DNA from: Indioceanicola profundi
Lineage (GTDB): Bacteria; Pseudomonadota; Alphaproteobacteria; Azospirillales; Azospirillaceae
NCBI RefSeq assembly: GCF_003568845.1
Contig: NZ_CP030126.1
Coordinates: forward strand, 2,649,501-2,713,500
Direction: 5' to 3'
DNA: 64,000 nucleotides
Each line of letters starts with the position of its first letter. Within the stretch, counting starts at the first letter, position 1. Shown in pieces: positions 26,871 through 35,667 of the stretch. Below the pieces are notes generated by a model. It searched no databases and was not told the origin of the DNA. It worked only from the letters and a program-made list of their open reading frames with translations. Both the position numbers and the translations under genes were made by a program.

Positions 26871-28877
26871 ATGAAGGGCTGGAAAGGCTGGCTGACCTCA
26901 CTGGGACCGGACCGGGTACTGCCTGTCACGGTCGCGACCGGGGCGGTTCTGGTCGTTGCCGTCCTTTACGGGCACACCCAGCGCTGCCTTGAAGCCGCCC
27001 GGCTGGAAATCTCCCGCGATCTCAAGAATCAGGCCGAGCTGCTGGATGGGCGGTTCGATCTGGTCGTTACCCAACTCGAAATCCTGCGCGCCCAGGCCGG
27101 TGCTTTCGCCTTGGCGGGTTCCGGAGCCGGCGGCTCCCCGCCTTCGCCCCTGCTCTCCGCCTTTCTGGAGAGCAATCCGGAGGAGGCGAGCACGCGGCTC
27201 TATAGCCTGGACCGGATGCCGCCGCCTTTCGAGGCGGACCAGCTGGGCAATATGGTCGCCTTGAACACGATGGCCGCCCGCCGCCGGCCCGGCTTGGCGC
27301 GGCCGGACCCGTCGGGCTGGGTGCGGGATGCGGCGCTGGGGCTGGAACTGCTGCCGGCCATGGCTGGCATACGCGCCGGGATGCCCGATCTGCCCCGCAT
27401 CTATTTTGGCGCCGCCACGGGCGTCGTGGCTTTCTCCCCCTGGGAGCCCAGCGCCGCCAGCAGCCTGTTGGACAGCTATCCGGTCGGCCCGGTCTACCGG
27501 GCGGCCGCCAGGGCCGGGGATGCCGCCCCCCTCTGGTCCCTGGTGGCCGCGGCCGGGCCGGCAACCGGCGCCGCGGTCGAGGGTCCGTCCCAACCCCGCG
27601 CCATGGGAATGGCGCCGGAGCAGTACAGCACGGTGGGCCTGCCGCTGACGAAGAACGGCGCTTTCGTCGGCATCGTCGCCGCCCAGATCGACCTTGCCGA
27701 GGTTCTGCGGAACCTGGGGCCGTCGCAGCATGAGGCGGGACGCCTGATCCTTACGGATCGCGACGGGCGCGTGCTGGCGGAAACGACCGGAACGGACGCT
27801 GCCCCGCCGACGCCCATTCCGTCGGCCGCCGTGATGGCCGGGCTGGATTCGGAGACGGCTGCCCATGGCGGGCTGTATCTCTCCGCGACCGCGCTGGACC
27901 GGGCGCCGCTCATGCTGGTCCATGCGGTGCCACGGAACGCCGTGCTGCTGCCCACCTTGCTGCGGGATTTCGGCTCACTGGGGCTGCTGGCCCTGCTGCT
28001 GGCCCTCGTGCTGGCGCTGAGCCTGCGGATGATGCGGCGGGCCGTGGCGGAGCGGGAGAGCGCGGTAACGGCCGAACGCACGGTTCGCGCCGCCTCCGAA
28101 CGGGCCCTGGACGATCTGCGCGCCGCCCATGACGAGCTGGACTTTCTGAATCGGGAGAAGACCCGTTTCTTCTCGCTGATCTCCCACGATCTGCGCGGCC
28201 CCTTCAACGCGCTGCTGGGCATGACCCAGGAGTTGGCGGAACATGCGCCGCAGATGACGCCCGAGGACGTATCAGACTTCGCCCGCACCACCCACCAGTC
28301 GGCCCGCAAAGTATTCGAGCTGCTGGAAAATCTGCTGCAATGGTCGCGGGTGCAGATGTCGGGCAAGCCCTTTGCCCCCTCCGTCTTCGCCCTGCGGGAT
28401 CTGGTGGCGGACGCGATCCGCGACGTACAGTCCGCCGCCGAGGCCAAGGACATCACCGTGCTGGACGCCGTCGGCGATCGCTGGGTGCTGGCCGACCGCA
28501 CCATGATCCTGGCCGTCCTGCGCAACCTGCTGGTCAATGCGGTGAAGTTCAGCCATCCCGGTGGGCTGGTGCACATCACCTCCCGCGCGCTGGGCGACCG
28601 GTTGGAGGTCGCGGTGACCGACCGCGGCATCGGCATGGAGCCGGAGCAGGTGCAGGCGCTGCTGCATCCCGGCACCGGCCAGGCAAGCCGGCCGGGCACC
28701 CAGGGCGAGGTCGGCACCGGGCTGGGCCTGACGCTGGTGCGGGACCTGGTGCTGCGTCATGGCGGCGAGTTGAAGGTCAGCAGCAGCCCTGCCGACGGGA
28801 CGGTGGTGAGCTTCACCGTACCCTTGACCGCGGCAGGGGCGGAGCAGCGCGCCCGCATCCCGGCCATCGCGGAGTAA
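26871..28877 (+). CDS. membrane sensor histidine kinase
   Basis: This 668-residue kinase has an N-terminal span (about 19-38), a periplasmic region of about 330 residues, and a second span near 363-385 (LGLLALLLALVLALSLRM). The sensor may be CHASE-like, based on its position and length only. A coiled coil leads to the phosphoacceptor box RFFSLISHDLRGPFNALLGM. The ATPase has NLLVNAVKFSHP, VTDRGIGMEPEQV and GTGLGLTLVRDL. No receiver domain or adjacent regulator is seen, so it is an orphan. The gene after it points the other way with an 8-base gap. Confidence 0.9.
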   Translation: MKGWKGWLTSLGPDRVLPVTVATGAVLVVAVLYGHTQRCLEAARLEISRDLKNQAELLDGRFDLVVTQLEILRAQAGAFALAGSGAGGSPPSPLLSAFLESNPEEASTRLYSLDRMPPPFEADQLGNMVALNTMAARRRPGLARPDPSGWVRDAALGLELLPAMAGIRAGMPDLPRIYFGAATGVVAFSPWEPSAASSLLDSYPVGPVYRAAARAGDAAPLWSLVAAAGPATGAAVEGPSQPRAMGMAPEQYSTVGLPLTKNGAFVGIVAAQIDLAEVLRNLGPSQHEAGRLILTDRDGRVLAETTGTDAAPPTPIPSAAVMAGLDSETAAHGGLYLSATALDRAPLMLVHAVPRNAVLLPTLLRDFGSLGLLALLLALVLALSLRMMRRAVAERESAVTAERTVRAASERALDDLRAAHDELDFLNREKTRFFSLISHDLRGPFNALLGMTQELAEHAPQMTPEDVSDFARTTHQSARKVFELLENLLQWSRVQMSGKPFAPSVFALRDLVADAIRDVQSAAEAKDITVLDAVGDRWVLADRTMILAVLRNLLVNAVKFSHPGGLVHITSRALGDRLEVAVTDRGIGMEPEQVQALLHPGTGQASRPGTQGEVGTGLGLTLVRDLVLRHGGELKVSSSPADGTVVSFTVPLTAAGAEQRARIPAIAE

Positions 28878-28884
28878 GGCAACC

Positions 28885-29220
28885 TCAAAGCAAGGCCGCC
28901 AGCTTTTCCGGCGGGCGGCAGACAGCCGCTCCCTTGGGCGTGATCACGACCGGCCGTTCGATCAGTTCAGGATTCGCCGCCATGCGGTCCAGCAGCTCGC
29001 CATCGGACGGGTTGTCCTCCAGCAGCGCCTCGTTGTTCTTGGTCCACAGCAGGGCGCGCGGCCCCTCCCCGATGCGGGCGGCCGCCTCTGCCAGCTCGTC
29101 GCGCGTGGGCGGGGTCTTCAGATATTCCACGATCCGGGGCTCTATGCCCTGACCGCGCAATGCTTCCAGCACCTTGCGCGAGGTGCCGCATTTCGGATTG
29201 TGCCAGATGGTGACGGTCAC
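28885..29220 (-). CDS. ArsC/Spx-like arsenate reductase (glutaredoxin type)
   Basis: This 111-residue protein begins at GTG (GGGAGGG upstream) with VTIWHNPKCGTSRKVLEALR. The Cys of NPKCGTSRK is the catalytic one of the ArsC family, and the later arginines in NPELIERPVVITPKG fit the arsenate site. Proteins of this type reduce arsenate with glutathione and glutaredoxin, but some members act elsewhere. No arsenite pump or ArsR regulator is nearby, so a resistance role is not supported by context. It is convergent with the kinase gene. Confidence 0.85.
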   Translation of the reverse strand: MTVTIWHNPKCGTSRKVLEALRGQGIEPRIVEYLKTPPTRDELAEAAARIGEGPRALLWTKNNEALLEDNPSDGELLDRMAANPELIERPVVITPKGAAVCRPPEKLAALL

Positions 29221-29397
29221 GGGCCATTGCCCTCCCTGGAGTTCGACGGCCGCGCATGCTAGCGCCGAAGCGGTCCTGCGCAAGAGTGGCAGCGCCTGCC
29301 CACCAAATGGGGGGCTGGCGTCCGCGGCGGCCCGCCCTGCATGATGAGGGCTCGGACCCGGCCATCGGCGGCGGGCACGGCAGCGGGGGAGGCGACC

Positions 29398-30003
29398 ATG
29401 GAACCGGGGCTTCACCGGACGGTCCTGATGCTGGCCCTTGGAATCGGGCTGGCCCTGTCCGGCGGGCCGGCTGCGGCGGAGCCGCGGACCTACCGGATCG
29501 ATCCGGACCATGCCAGCTTCGCCTTCCGGATCAGCCATATGGGGCTGGCGCACGTGACTGGCTTCTTCCGCGAAGTGGAAGGCAGCTTCACCTTCGACGA
29601 GGAGGCGATGACCATCTCCGACGTCAAGGTGGAGGTGGCGACCGACAGCGTGGACACCGGCCACAAGGAACGCGACGCGCATCTGCGCAAGAAGGATTTC
29701 CTCTGGTCGGAGGAACATCCGACCATGAGCTTCGTCAGCACGGGAACCGAGCGGACGGAAGAGCGCACCGGCCGGATCACGGGCGACCTGACATTACGGG
29801 GCGTCACGAGGCCCGTCACCTTCACCCTCACCTACAACGGCAGCCGGCGCTATCCTTTCGGCGACAAGCACCATGCCGTGGGGGCGGAGGCGCGGGGCGC
29901 CATCCGGCGCAGCGAGTTCGGAATGACCTACGGGCTTGAGGGCAATCTGGTCGGCGACGAGGTGGAGATCGTCATCGGGCTGGAAGGCATCCAGCAGGAA
30001 TAA
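29398..30003 (+). CDS. YceI family periplasmic protein
   Basis: This 201-residue protein has a signal peptide (LMLALGIGLALSGGPAAA) and a YceI lipocalin-like domain. Typical parts are YRIDPDHASFAFRISHMGL, VTGFFREVEGSFTFDEE, SVDTGHKERDAHLRKKDFL and TGDLTLRGVTRPVTFTLTY. YceI proteins bind amphiphilic molecules such as polyisoprenoids. The start has GGGGGAGGCGACC upstream. It lies divergent from the ArsC-like gene. Confidence 0.9.
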   Translation: MEPGLHRTVLMLALGIGLALSGGPAAAEPRTYRIDPDHASFAFRISHMGLAHVTGFFREVEGSFTFDEEAMTISDVKVEVATDSVDTGHKERDAHLRKKDFLWSEEHPTMSFVSTGTERTEERTGRITGDLTLRGVTRPVTFTLTYNGSRRYPFGDKHHAVGAEARGAIRRSEFGMTYGLEGNLVGDEVEIVIGLEGIQQE

Positions 30004-30124
30004 GGTCCCGCGGCGCTTCCTGCGCTCGGTTGTCACCGGCCGCCCCGCCAAGCAGGCTTGACGCACCACTCCCAGTGTGGTGCATCGCAATATTGTGGCG
30101 TAACTCTACCAGCGGATACCGATC

Positions 30125-33100
30125 ATGTGCGGGATTGCCGGCTTTCTTTCCAACCAGGCCTGGAAAATGGAGCCGGACCTGGGCTGGCTGGCCCATGTGG
30201 ATACGGGGCTGACCAGGGCCGATGCCGCCGACCCGGCCGGGCTGGCCGCTGCCATCGACGCGCTGGCCGCCCGGTTCGACGATCTGATGGCCTTTTCCAC
30301 CCACATGGCCGCCATCGCCAATCCGGCGGTGCGCAACCGGCTGGAAAACATGGCCGCCCGCGCCAAGGCGCTGGAGGCGGAACTGGCCGCCGGCCCGAAC
30401 GCCCGTGAGCCGCAGGTGGAGCGGCTGGCCGAGCGGCTGCGCGACTATGGCTGGCAGCTCGCCACCGAGGTGCTGGGCAATATCGACCGCACCGCCGCCC
30501 TGCTGCCCGACGCCCCCAGCGCCAACCGGGCCCAGCACATGATAGCCTGGGGCATCGGGCAGGTTATCGAGAACCTGGAACGGCTGGAAGTGCGCGGCCG
30601 GGACAGCGCCGGCATCGCCGTGCAGATGGTGCTGGAGCCGCCGCTCGACCTGCGCGCCCTGCGGGGCGAGCTGGCGGCGGAAGGCATCGCCTTCGGCGAC
30701 ATGGACGGCGGCATCGCCCTGCACGCCCTGCCCGACGGGCGAGCCACGGCGCGCTTCACCTTCAAGGTGGCGCAGCTCATCGGCCGGCTGGGCGACAATG
30801 GCGCCGCCATCCGCGCCAAGGTCACCGCCCATGCCGCCCTGTGGCGGCTGGCGGCGAAGGCCGGCGGGATGAGCGCCATCGCCCATACCCGCTGGGCCAG
30901 CCACGGCGCCATCAACCTGCCGAACTGCCACCCGCTGAACGGCCGGCTGGACGGGGAGGACGCCGCCGCCCTGAACGGCGACGCCGACGCCGTCGGCGCC
31001 CTGAACGGCGACGTCGACAATTACCGCGCCCTGCGCGAGGCGCTGGTGGAAGCCGCCGGCCACCGCATCCCGGCGGAGATCACCACCGACGCCAAGATCA
31101 TCCCGGTGCTGTTCCGGCTTCAGGGCGGCAACGCCCCCAGGGCCGACCGGGTCATGGCCATGCTGCGCCAGATGGAAGGCTCCATGGCCATCGTGATCCA
31201 GCATCCGGAGGACCCGGAGCGGCTGTATCTGGGCCAGAAGGGCAGCGGGCAGAGCCTGTTCGTGGCCGAGGTGCGCGACGGCGTCATCATCGCGTCGGAG
31301 AATTACGGGCTGGCCCCGCGCGCCCGCGCCTCCATTGCCCTGTCCCAGGTGCAGCAGGGCGGGTTGCAGGTCACCCTGTCCACCGCTGGCGGCGAGCCCG
31401 GCGTGACCGCCCGCACGGCGGAGGACGGCGTCACCGCCGCGCTGAAGGCCGACCCCATCGAGATCTTCTCCCGCGATATCTTCCGCGGCGGCTTCGACCA
31501 CTTCTTCGAGAAGGAGGTGCACGAGGCCGCCGCCAGCGTGCGCAAGACCCTGACCGGACGCTACAGGCGCGTCGGGCGCGAGGCCAGCTTCCAGATGGAG
31601 GGCGGCCCCTGGGCCTTGCTGCGCGGCCGGCTGAACAGCCCGGACCGCCCGCCGGTCCGCCGCATCTGGGTGACCGGCCAGGGCACCGCCGCCATCGCCG
31701 CCATGGGTGTGGCCCACCTGCTGCGCGTCGCGCTGGCGGGCGCCGCGATCCATGTCGAGAGCGAGAAGGCGTCGGAGCTGTCGGCCAATCTGGAGGGGCG
31801 GAACCTGGACGACGCGCTGGTGATCGCCATCAGCCAGTCCGGCACCACCACCGACACCAACCGCACGGTGGACTTGGCCCGCGCCGCCGGGGCCTGGATT
31901 CACGGCATCGTGAACCGCCGCAATTCCGACCTCGTGCGCAAGTCGGACAGCCATCTCTTCACCAGCGATGGCCGCGACATCGAGATGGCGGTGGCCAGCA
32001 CCAAGGCCTTTTACAGCCAGGTCACGGCCGGCAAGCTGACGGCGCTCTGCTTGGCCGATGCGCTGGGCACCATGTCCAAGTCCGACATCACCAGCGACCT
32101 GCTGGCGCTGGAGGCCCTGCCGGCCCGAATCCAGGAGGTGCTGGACGACGAGGCCGCCATCGCCGAGGTGGCGGAGAAATACGCGCCCTACAACCGCTAC
32201 TGGGCCTGTGTCGGCAACGGCGCCAACCGCATCGCGGCGGAGGAGATCCGGATCAAGCTGTCGGAGCTCTGCTACAAATCCATCCCGGTGGACTACACCG
32301 AGGACAAGAAGCACATCGACCTTTCCACCGAGCCGCTGACCATCGTCATCGCCAACGACCTGCCAGCATTGCTGGCGCAGGACACGGCCAAGGAGGTGGC
32401 GATCTTCAAGGCCCATGCCGGCAAGCCCATCGTCATCGCCGCCAAGGGGGAGAGCTGCTTCGACGCCTATGCCGAGGCGGTGATCCGGGTGCCGTCGGCG
32501 GGGGCCGGGCTGGATTTCGTGCTGGCCACCGTGGCCGGCCACCTCTGGGGCTTCCATGCCGCCCGCGCCATCGACAAGGGCTCCATCCCCTTCCGGGAGC
32601 TGCGCAGCCTGGTGGACGAGCGCTCCGCCCGGGCGGGAACCGGCAAGGGGGCCGTGCCCTGCGACGACATCGCCGGGCGGATCGGCGGCGAGCTGGAGCG
32701 CATCGCGCGGGGCGAGCTGGACGCGGCGCTGCCGCCCCGGCTGGCGGCGAAGCTGGCCCTGCTGACCCCGCGGCTGGCTGCGGCCGGCGGCATGCCGGCA
32801 TCCGCAGTGGCCGGCCTGCTGACCGAGACGGAAACCGTGCTGCGCGACTGCTTCGAAGAGACCAGCCGGCCCATCGACACCATCCGCCATCAGGCCAAGA
32901 CGGTCACGGTGGGCATCTCCCGTCCGGCCCGCGAGATCAGCCCCGCCCTACAGGCCGCCCTGGCCGATCTGGGCGTGGCGCTGACCGGGCTGGCGGAGCA
33001 TGACCGGCAGATGCTGACAGCCCTGTCTCCCGTCCTGACCGGCATCGCCGGCGGCCTCTTCTACGAGGTGGTGGAGACCGGGGCTGAGGGCGAGCACACG

Positions 33101-33499
33101 CTGCGGACCGTGCGTGCCGCCGGCATTTCCGCCGACCGGCCGACCAGCTATGACACGCCCCGGGTGGTGACCGGCACCAAGCGCCGCGCCCTGCGTCTGG
33201 GCCGGGGCATGCTGGCCGCCGGGCGTAGCGGTCAGGAAAACCTGATCCTGCTGCCGGTCTTCGATCCCGGCGAGTGGGAGATCAACGGGCTGGTCCTGCT
33301 GCACGCGCGCGTCGCTCCTCAGACCTCCTTGCAGCAGAAGACGGCCCTGCTGAAGGAGCTGCGGCTCTACGAGGATCTGTTCGACGCCTTCCATGAGGCC
33401 GGGCTGAACGGCGGGGCGGTGGACTTCGCCACCTTCATGGACCGCGCCAGCCCCCGCGACCTGCTGTTCCGCACGGTGACGGACCTGCTGCGGGGATAA
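30125..33499 (+). CDS. very large GlmS-like amidotransferase with two SIS domains
   Basis: This 1124-residue protein has the GlmS plan but is almost twice the usual length of about 610. Met-Cys at the N terminus (MCGIAGF) is the class II glutaminase nucleophile. RGRDSAGIAVQ is at about 157, not near 26 as in GlmS, so some 130 helical residues are inserted. IAHTRWASHGAINLPN and NGDVDNYRALREAL follow. SIS domain 1 begins near 512 (WVTGQGTAAIAAMGVAHLL; AISQSGTTTDTNRT) and SIS domain 2 near 692 (CVGNGANRIAAEEI). The Glu and His of the isomerase site appear kept in IKLSELCY and EDKKHIDL. The GlmS C-terminal signature appears as HQAKTVTVG near 924, followed by a 200-residue extension. The role as sugar-phosphate aminotransferase is inferred. 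Confidence 0.85.
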   Translation: MCGIAGFLSNQAWKMEPDLGWLAHVDTGLTRADAADPAGLAAAIDALAARFDDLMAFSTHMAAIANPAVRNRLENMAARAKALEAELAAGPNAREPQVERLAERLRDYGWQLATEVLGNIDRTAALLPDAPSANRAQHMIAWGIGQVIENLERLEVRGRDSAGIAVQMVLEPPLDLRALRGELAAEGIAFGDMDGGIALHALPDGRATARFTFKVAQLIGRLGDNGAAIRAKVTAHAALWRLAAKAGGMSAIAHTRWASHGAINLPNCHPLNGRLDGEDAAALNGDADAVGALNGDVDNYRALREALVEAAGHRIPAEITTDAKIIPVLFRLQGGNAPRADRVMAMLRQMEGSMAIVIQHPEDPERLYLGQKGSGQSLFVAEVRDGVIIASENYGLAPRARASIALSQVQQGGLQVTLSTAGGEPGVTARTAEDGVTAALKADPIEIFSRDIFRGGFDHFFEKEVHEAAASVRKTLTGRYRRVGREASFQMEGGPWALLRGRLNSPDRPPVRRIWVTGQGTAAIAAMGVAHLLRVALAGAAIHVESEKASELSANLEGRNLDDALVIAISQSGTTTDTNRTVDLARAAGAWIHGIVNRRNSDLVRKSDSHLFTSDGRDIEMAVASTKAFYSQVTAGKLTALCLADALGTMSKSDITSDLLALEALPARIQEVLDDEAAIAEVAEKYAPYNRYWACVGNGANRIAAEEIRIKLSELCYKSIPVDYTEDKKHIDLSTEPLTIVIANDLPALLAQDTAKEVAIFKAHAGKPIVIAAKGESCFDAYAEAVIRVPSAGAGLDFVLATVAGHLWGFHAARAIDKGSIPFRELRSLVDERSARAGTGKGAVPCDDIAGRIGGELERIARGELDAALPPRLAAKLALLTPRLAAAGGMPASAVAGLLTETETVLRDCFEETSRPIDTIRHQAKTVTVGISRPAREISPALQAALADLGVALTGLAEHDRQMLTALSPVLTGIAGGLFYEVVETGAEGEHTLRTVRAAGISADRPTSYDTPRVVTGTKRRALRLGRGMLAAGRSGQENLILLPVFDPGEWEINGLVLLHARVAPQTSLQQKTALLKELRLYEDLFDAFHEAGLNGGAVDFATFMDRASPRDLLFRTVTDLLRG

Positions 33500-33534
33500 G
33501 GGCTGCGGCGGCCCGAACCGCCAGGAAACTCCAG

Positions 33535-33561
33535 TGCCCGCCCCGAGATCGGGGGCGGGCA
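33535..33561. terminator. strong hairpin between convergent genes
   Basis: TGCCCGCCCC pairs with GGGGCGGGCA around the loop GAGATCG, midway between the convergent GlmS-like and DSD1 genes. It can serve both strands, but T runs are lacking. Confidence 0.55.
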
Positions 33562-33574
33562 TCGGAATGCCTCT

Positions 33575-34720
33575 TTACCAGCCGCGGAAGCGGGGCCAGT
33601 AGGCCGGCGCCGCCGCGGCATCGGCCGGCAGCACCTCGTAACCGTCGAACTGCGCCGCCGTGGCGCAGGCGTGGTTGGGCAGGATGCGCAGCCGGGTGCC
33701 GACCGGAAGTTCCGGCAGGCTGCGCCCGCTGCCGGGACGTAGGGCGATGACGCCGTGTTCCTGGTTCGCGGATGCCACGATCAGATCGTCCAGCACCCGG
33801 CCATCGATGTCGCAGACCACGCCGTAGCCCTGGTCCACCGCTTGGTTCGCCGTGCCGCGGTCGCGCGACATCGCCATCCAGCCCGCATCCACCATGATCC
33901 AGCCGCGGTCCCGCTGGTGCCCGATCACGGTCGCCAGCACCGACAGGGCGATGTCGTCCGGCGTGCAGACGCCGATCCCCGCCATCACCAGATCGAAAAA
34001 GACGAAGACCCCGGCACGCACCTCCGTAACGCCGGACAGGTCCCGCGCGAAATGCGCCGTGGGGGTGGAGCCCACGCTCACCACCGGGCAAGGCAGGCCG
34101 GCAGCCCGCAATGCTTCCGCAGCGCCGACGGCCGCCTGCCGCTCACGCTCCGCAAAGGCGGCCAGCGCATCGGCTCCGGCCGCGCCGTAGCTTTCCCCGG
34201 CATGGGTAACGACGCCGCGCAGCTCCGCCCCGCCGTCCTGGAGGATGCGGCCGATGGCGGTCACGGCGGGATCGTCGGGCCGCAGGCCGGATCGGTGTCC
34301 GTCAGAATCGATCTCGATCAGCACCGGGATCGCATCGCCGGCCCGGCGGGAGGCCTCGGCCACCGCAGCTGCCTGCTCCGCCGAGTCCAGCACCACGGTG
34401 AGGTCGCAGCCTGCGGCGCACAGGGCCAGCACGCGGTCCAGCTTCTGCGGCGCGATGCCGACGGCATAGAGTATGTCCCGTACACCCGCCTCCGCGAAGA
34501 CCTCCGCCTCCTTCAGGGTGGAGACGGTGGCCGGGCCGTTGCCTCCGGTCAGCACCCGCTTTGCAGCCTCCACCGACTTCACCGTTTTCAGGTGGGGTCG
34601 CAGCGCGACGCCAAGCGTGTCCAGATGCCTTCGCAACCGGGCGAGGTTCCGCAGCATGCGGCCCTCATCCAGGATGAGGCTGGGTGTCGGCAGGGCGGCA
34701 AGGATATCGGCTGAGGTCAT
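33575..34720 (-). CDS. DSD1 family PLP-dependent enzyme (D-threonine aldolase/D-serine dehydratase-like)
   Basis: This 381-residue protein has an N-terminal alanine-racemase-like barrel beginning TPSLILDEGRMLRNLARLR. The PLP lysine is in RPHLKTVKS. The C-terminal part has the metal site seen in eukaryotic-type D-serine dehydratases, PNHACATAAQFD (His and Cys). Internal segments include THAGESYG and SVGSTPTAHFA. These enzymes act on beta-hydroxy D-amino acids, and the substrate (D-Ser, D-Thr or D-threo-hydroxyaspartate) cannot be chosen from sequence. Confidence 0.87.
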   Translation of the reverse strand: MTSADILAALPTPSLILDEGRMLRNLARLRRHLDTLGVALRPHLKTVKSVEAAKRVLTGGNGPATVSTLKEAEVFAEAGVRDILYAVGIAPQKLDRVLALCAAGCDLTVVLDSAEQAAAVAEASRRAGDAIPVLIEIDSDGHRSGLRPDDPAVTAIGRILQDGGAELRGVVTHAGESYGAAGADALAAFAERERQAAVGAAEALRAAGLPCPVVSVGSTPTAHFARDLSGVTEVRAGVFVFFDLVMAGIGVCTPDDIALSVLATVIGHQRDRGWIMVDAGWMAMSRDRGTANQAVDQGYGVVCDIDGRVLDDLIVASANQEHGVIALRPGSGRSLPELPVGTRLRILPNHACATAAQFDGYEVLPADAAAAPAYWPRFRGW

Positions 34721-34799
34721 GATTTCGTGAGATCCGGCAGGAGGGCGCGGTCCAGAATAGCGCGCCGACTGTATAGGCGCATCCGGAGACGAAAGGGCT

Positions 34800-34879
34800 G
34801 GTCACAGGCGATAATCCGATACCGGGTTCGTCGCCGAAGCCGCCCCTACGCAGCCGCAGATCTGCGGCTGCCTGTGACC
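34800..34879. repeat. nested palindrome with 10-bp outer inverted repeat
   Basis: GGTCACAGGC (34800-34809) and GCCTGTGACC (34870-34879) form a perfect inverted repeat. Just inside the right arm, 34850-34871 is a perfect 22-bp palindrome (left half GCAGCCGCAGA). It lies in the 249-base divergent gap between the DSD1 and ClpP-like genes. It may be a small mobile repeat or an operator. Confidence 0.6.
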
Positions 34880-34969
34880 AATCATTATGGCTATTTGGTG
34901 GTAGTGCGGAGTTAACCGACGGGTAAGGAGAAGGCGGACATCATCCCTTCGTGACATCGGAGGGTTAAG

Positions 34970-35596
34970 ATGCTTCGCGCCGCCAGCCTCGCCTTGTTCT
35001 TTTCGGTCGCCCTCCCCTTGTCTGCCTGTCAAGCAGCGGAAACCGCCGCCGCGCGGGTGAAGCTGACGCCAGCGAAGGTGACCGTCACCCAAGCCGTTGA
35101 TATGCAGGTTCTGCGCATCGACGGGGTGATCACGCCGGAGGTAGCTGCCGACTTCAAGGCCGCCCTGGACGCCATGCCGGCCGGCGCTCCCCTGACCTTG
35201 GAGCTGAACAGCCCCGGCGGCTACACCAGCGCCGGCTATGACATGATGGACCGGCTGATGACGGAGCGGCAGAAGGGCCGCCGCGTCATCACCGTGGTGC
35301 GCGGCCGGGAAATCTGCGAGAGCATGTGCGTCGGCCTGTTCATGGCCGGGGAGGCCCGCTACGCCGCCCCCACCGCCCAGTTCATGGTGCATGCCCCGCG
35401 CGGGCTGAACAGCGGCACGGTCACCATCCGTTCCACCGGGCGGATGATCGACCGGCTGGTCAATCTGGGCGCTTCTACCGACTGGATCGAGCGGGTGAAG
35501 GCGGCCGGCGGCTTCAGCGGGTTGAACGACTACCGCACCAGCGCCGCCCAACTCGCCCAGGACCAGGCCAACGTCGTCACCGCCCTGATGGAGTGA
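34970..35596 (+). CDS. ClpP/crotonase-fold lipoprotein
   Basis: This 208-residue protein has a lipoprotein signal (FFSVALPLSACQA, lipobox LSAC with Cys near 20). The mature part looks like a ClpP-fold peptidase: a strand QVLRIDGVITPEVAADF, then ELNSPGGYTSAGYDMM, then GREICESMCVGLFMAGEARY with a Ser placed as in the family's nucleophile, then APTAQFMVHAPRG. These periplasmic COG3904-type proteins are often uncharacterised. It sits alone before the hybrid kinase gene. Confidence 0.75.
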   Translation: MLRAASLALFFSVALPLSACQAAETAAARVKLTPAKVTVTQAVDMQVLRIDGVITPEVAADFKAALDAMPAGAPLTLELNSPGGYTSAGYDMMDRLMTERQKGRRVITVVRGREICESMCVGLFMAGEARYAAPTAQFMVHAPRGLNSGTVTIRSTGRMIDRLVNLGASTDWIERVKAAGGFSGLNDYRTSAAQLAQDQANVVTALME

Positions 35597-35667
35597 CGCC
35601 GCTTAGCGAGGCGTCTTGCGGATCGGGCCGCGCTGCTGCAAGACTGAGGTACTGACCCACTGCCTTG

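Noticed and set aside
29972-32890. Long open frame opposite the GlmS-like gene
   Set aside because: Low-complexity His/Gly/Gln-rich product; the sense strand has clear catalytic motifs.
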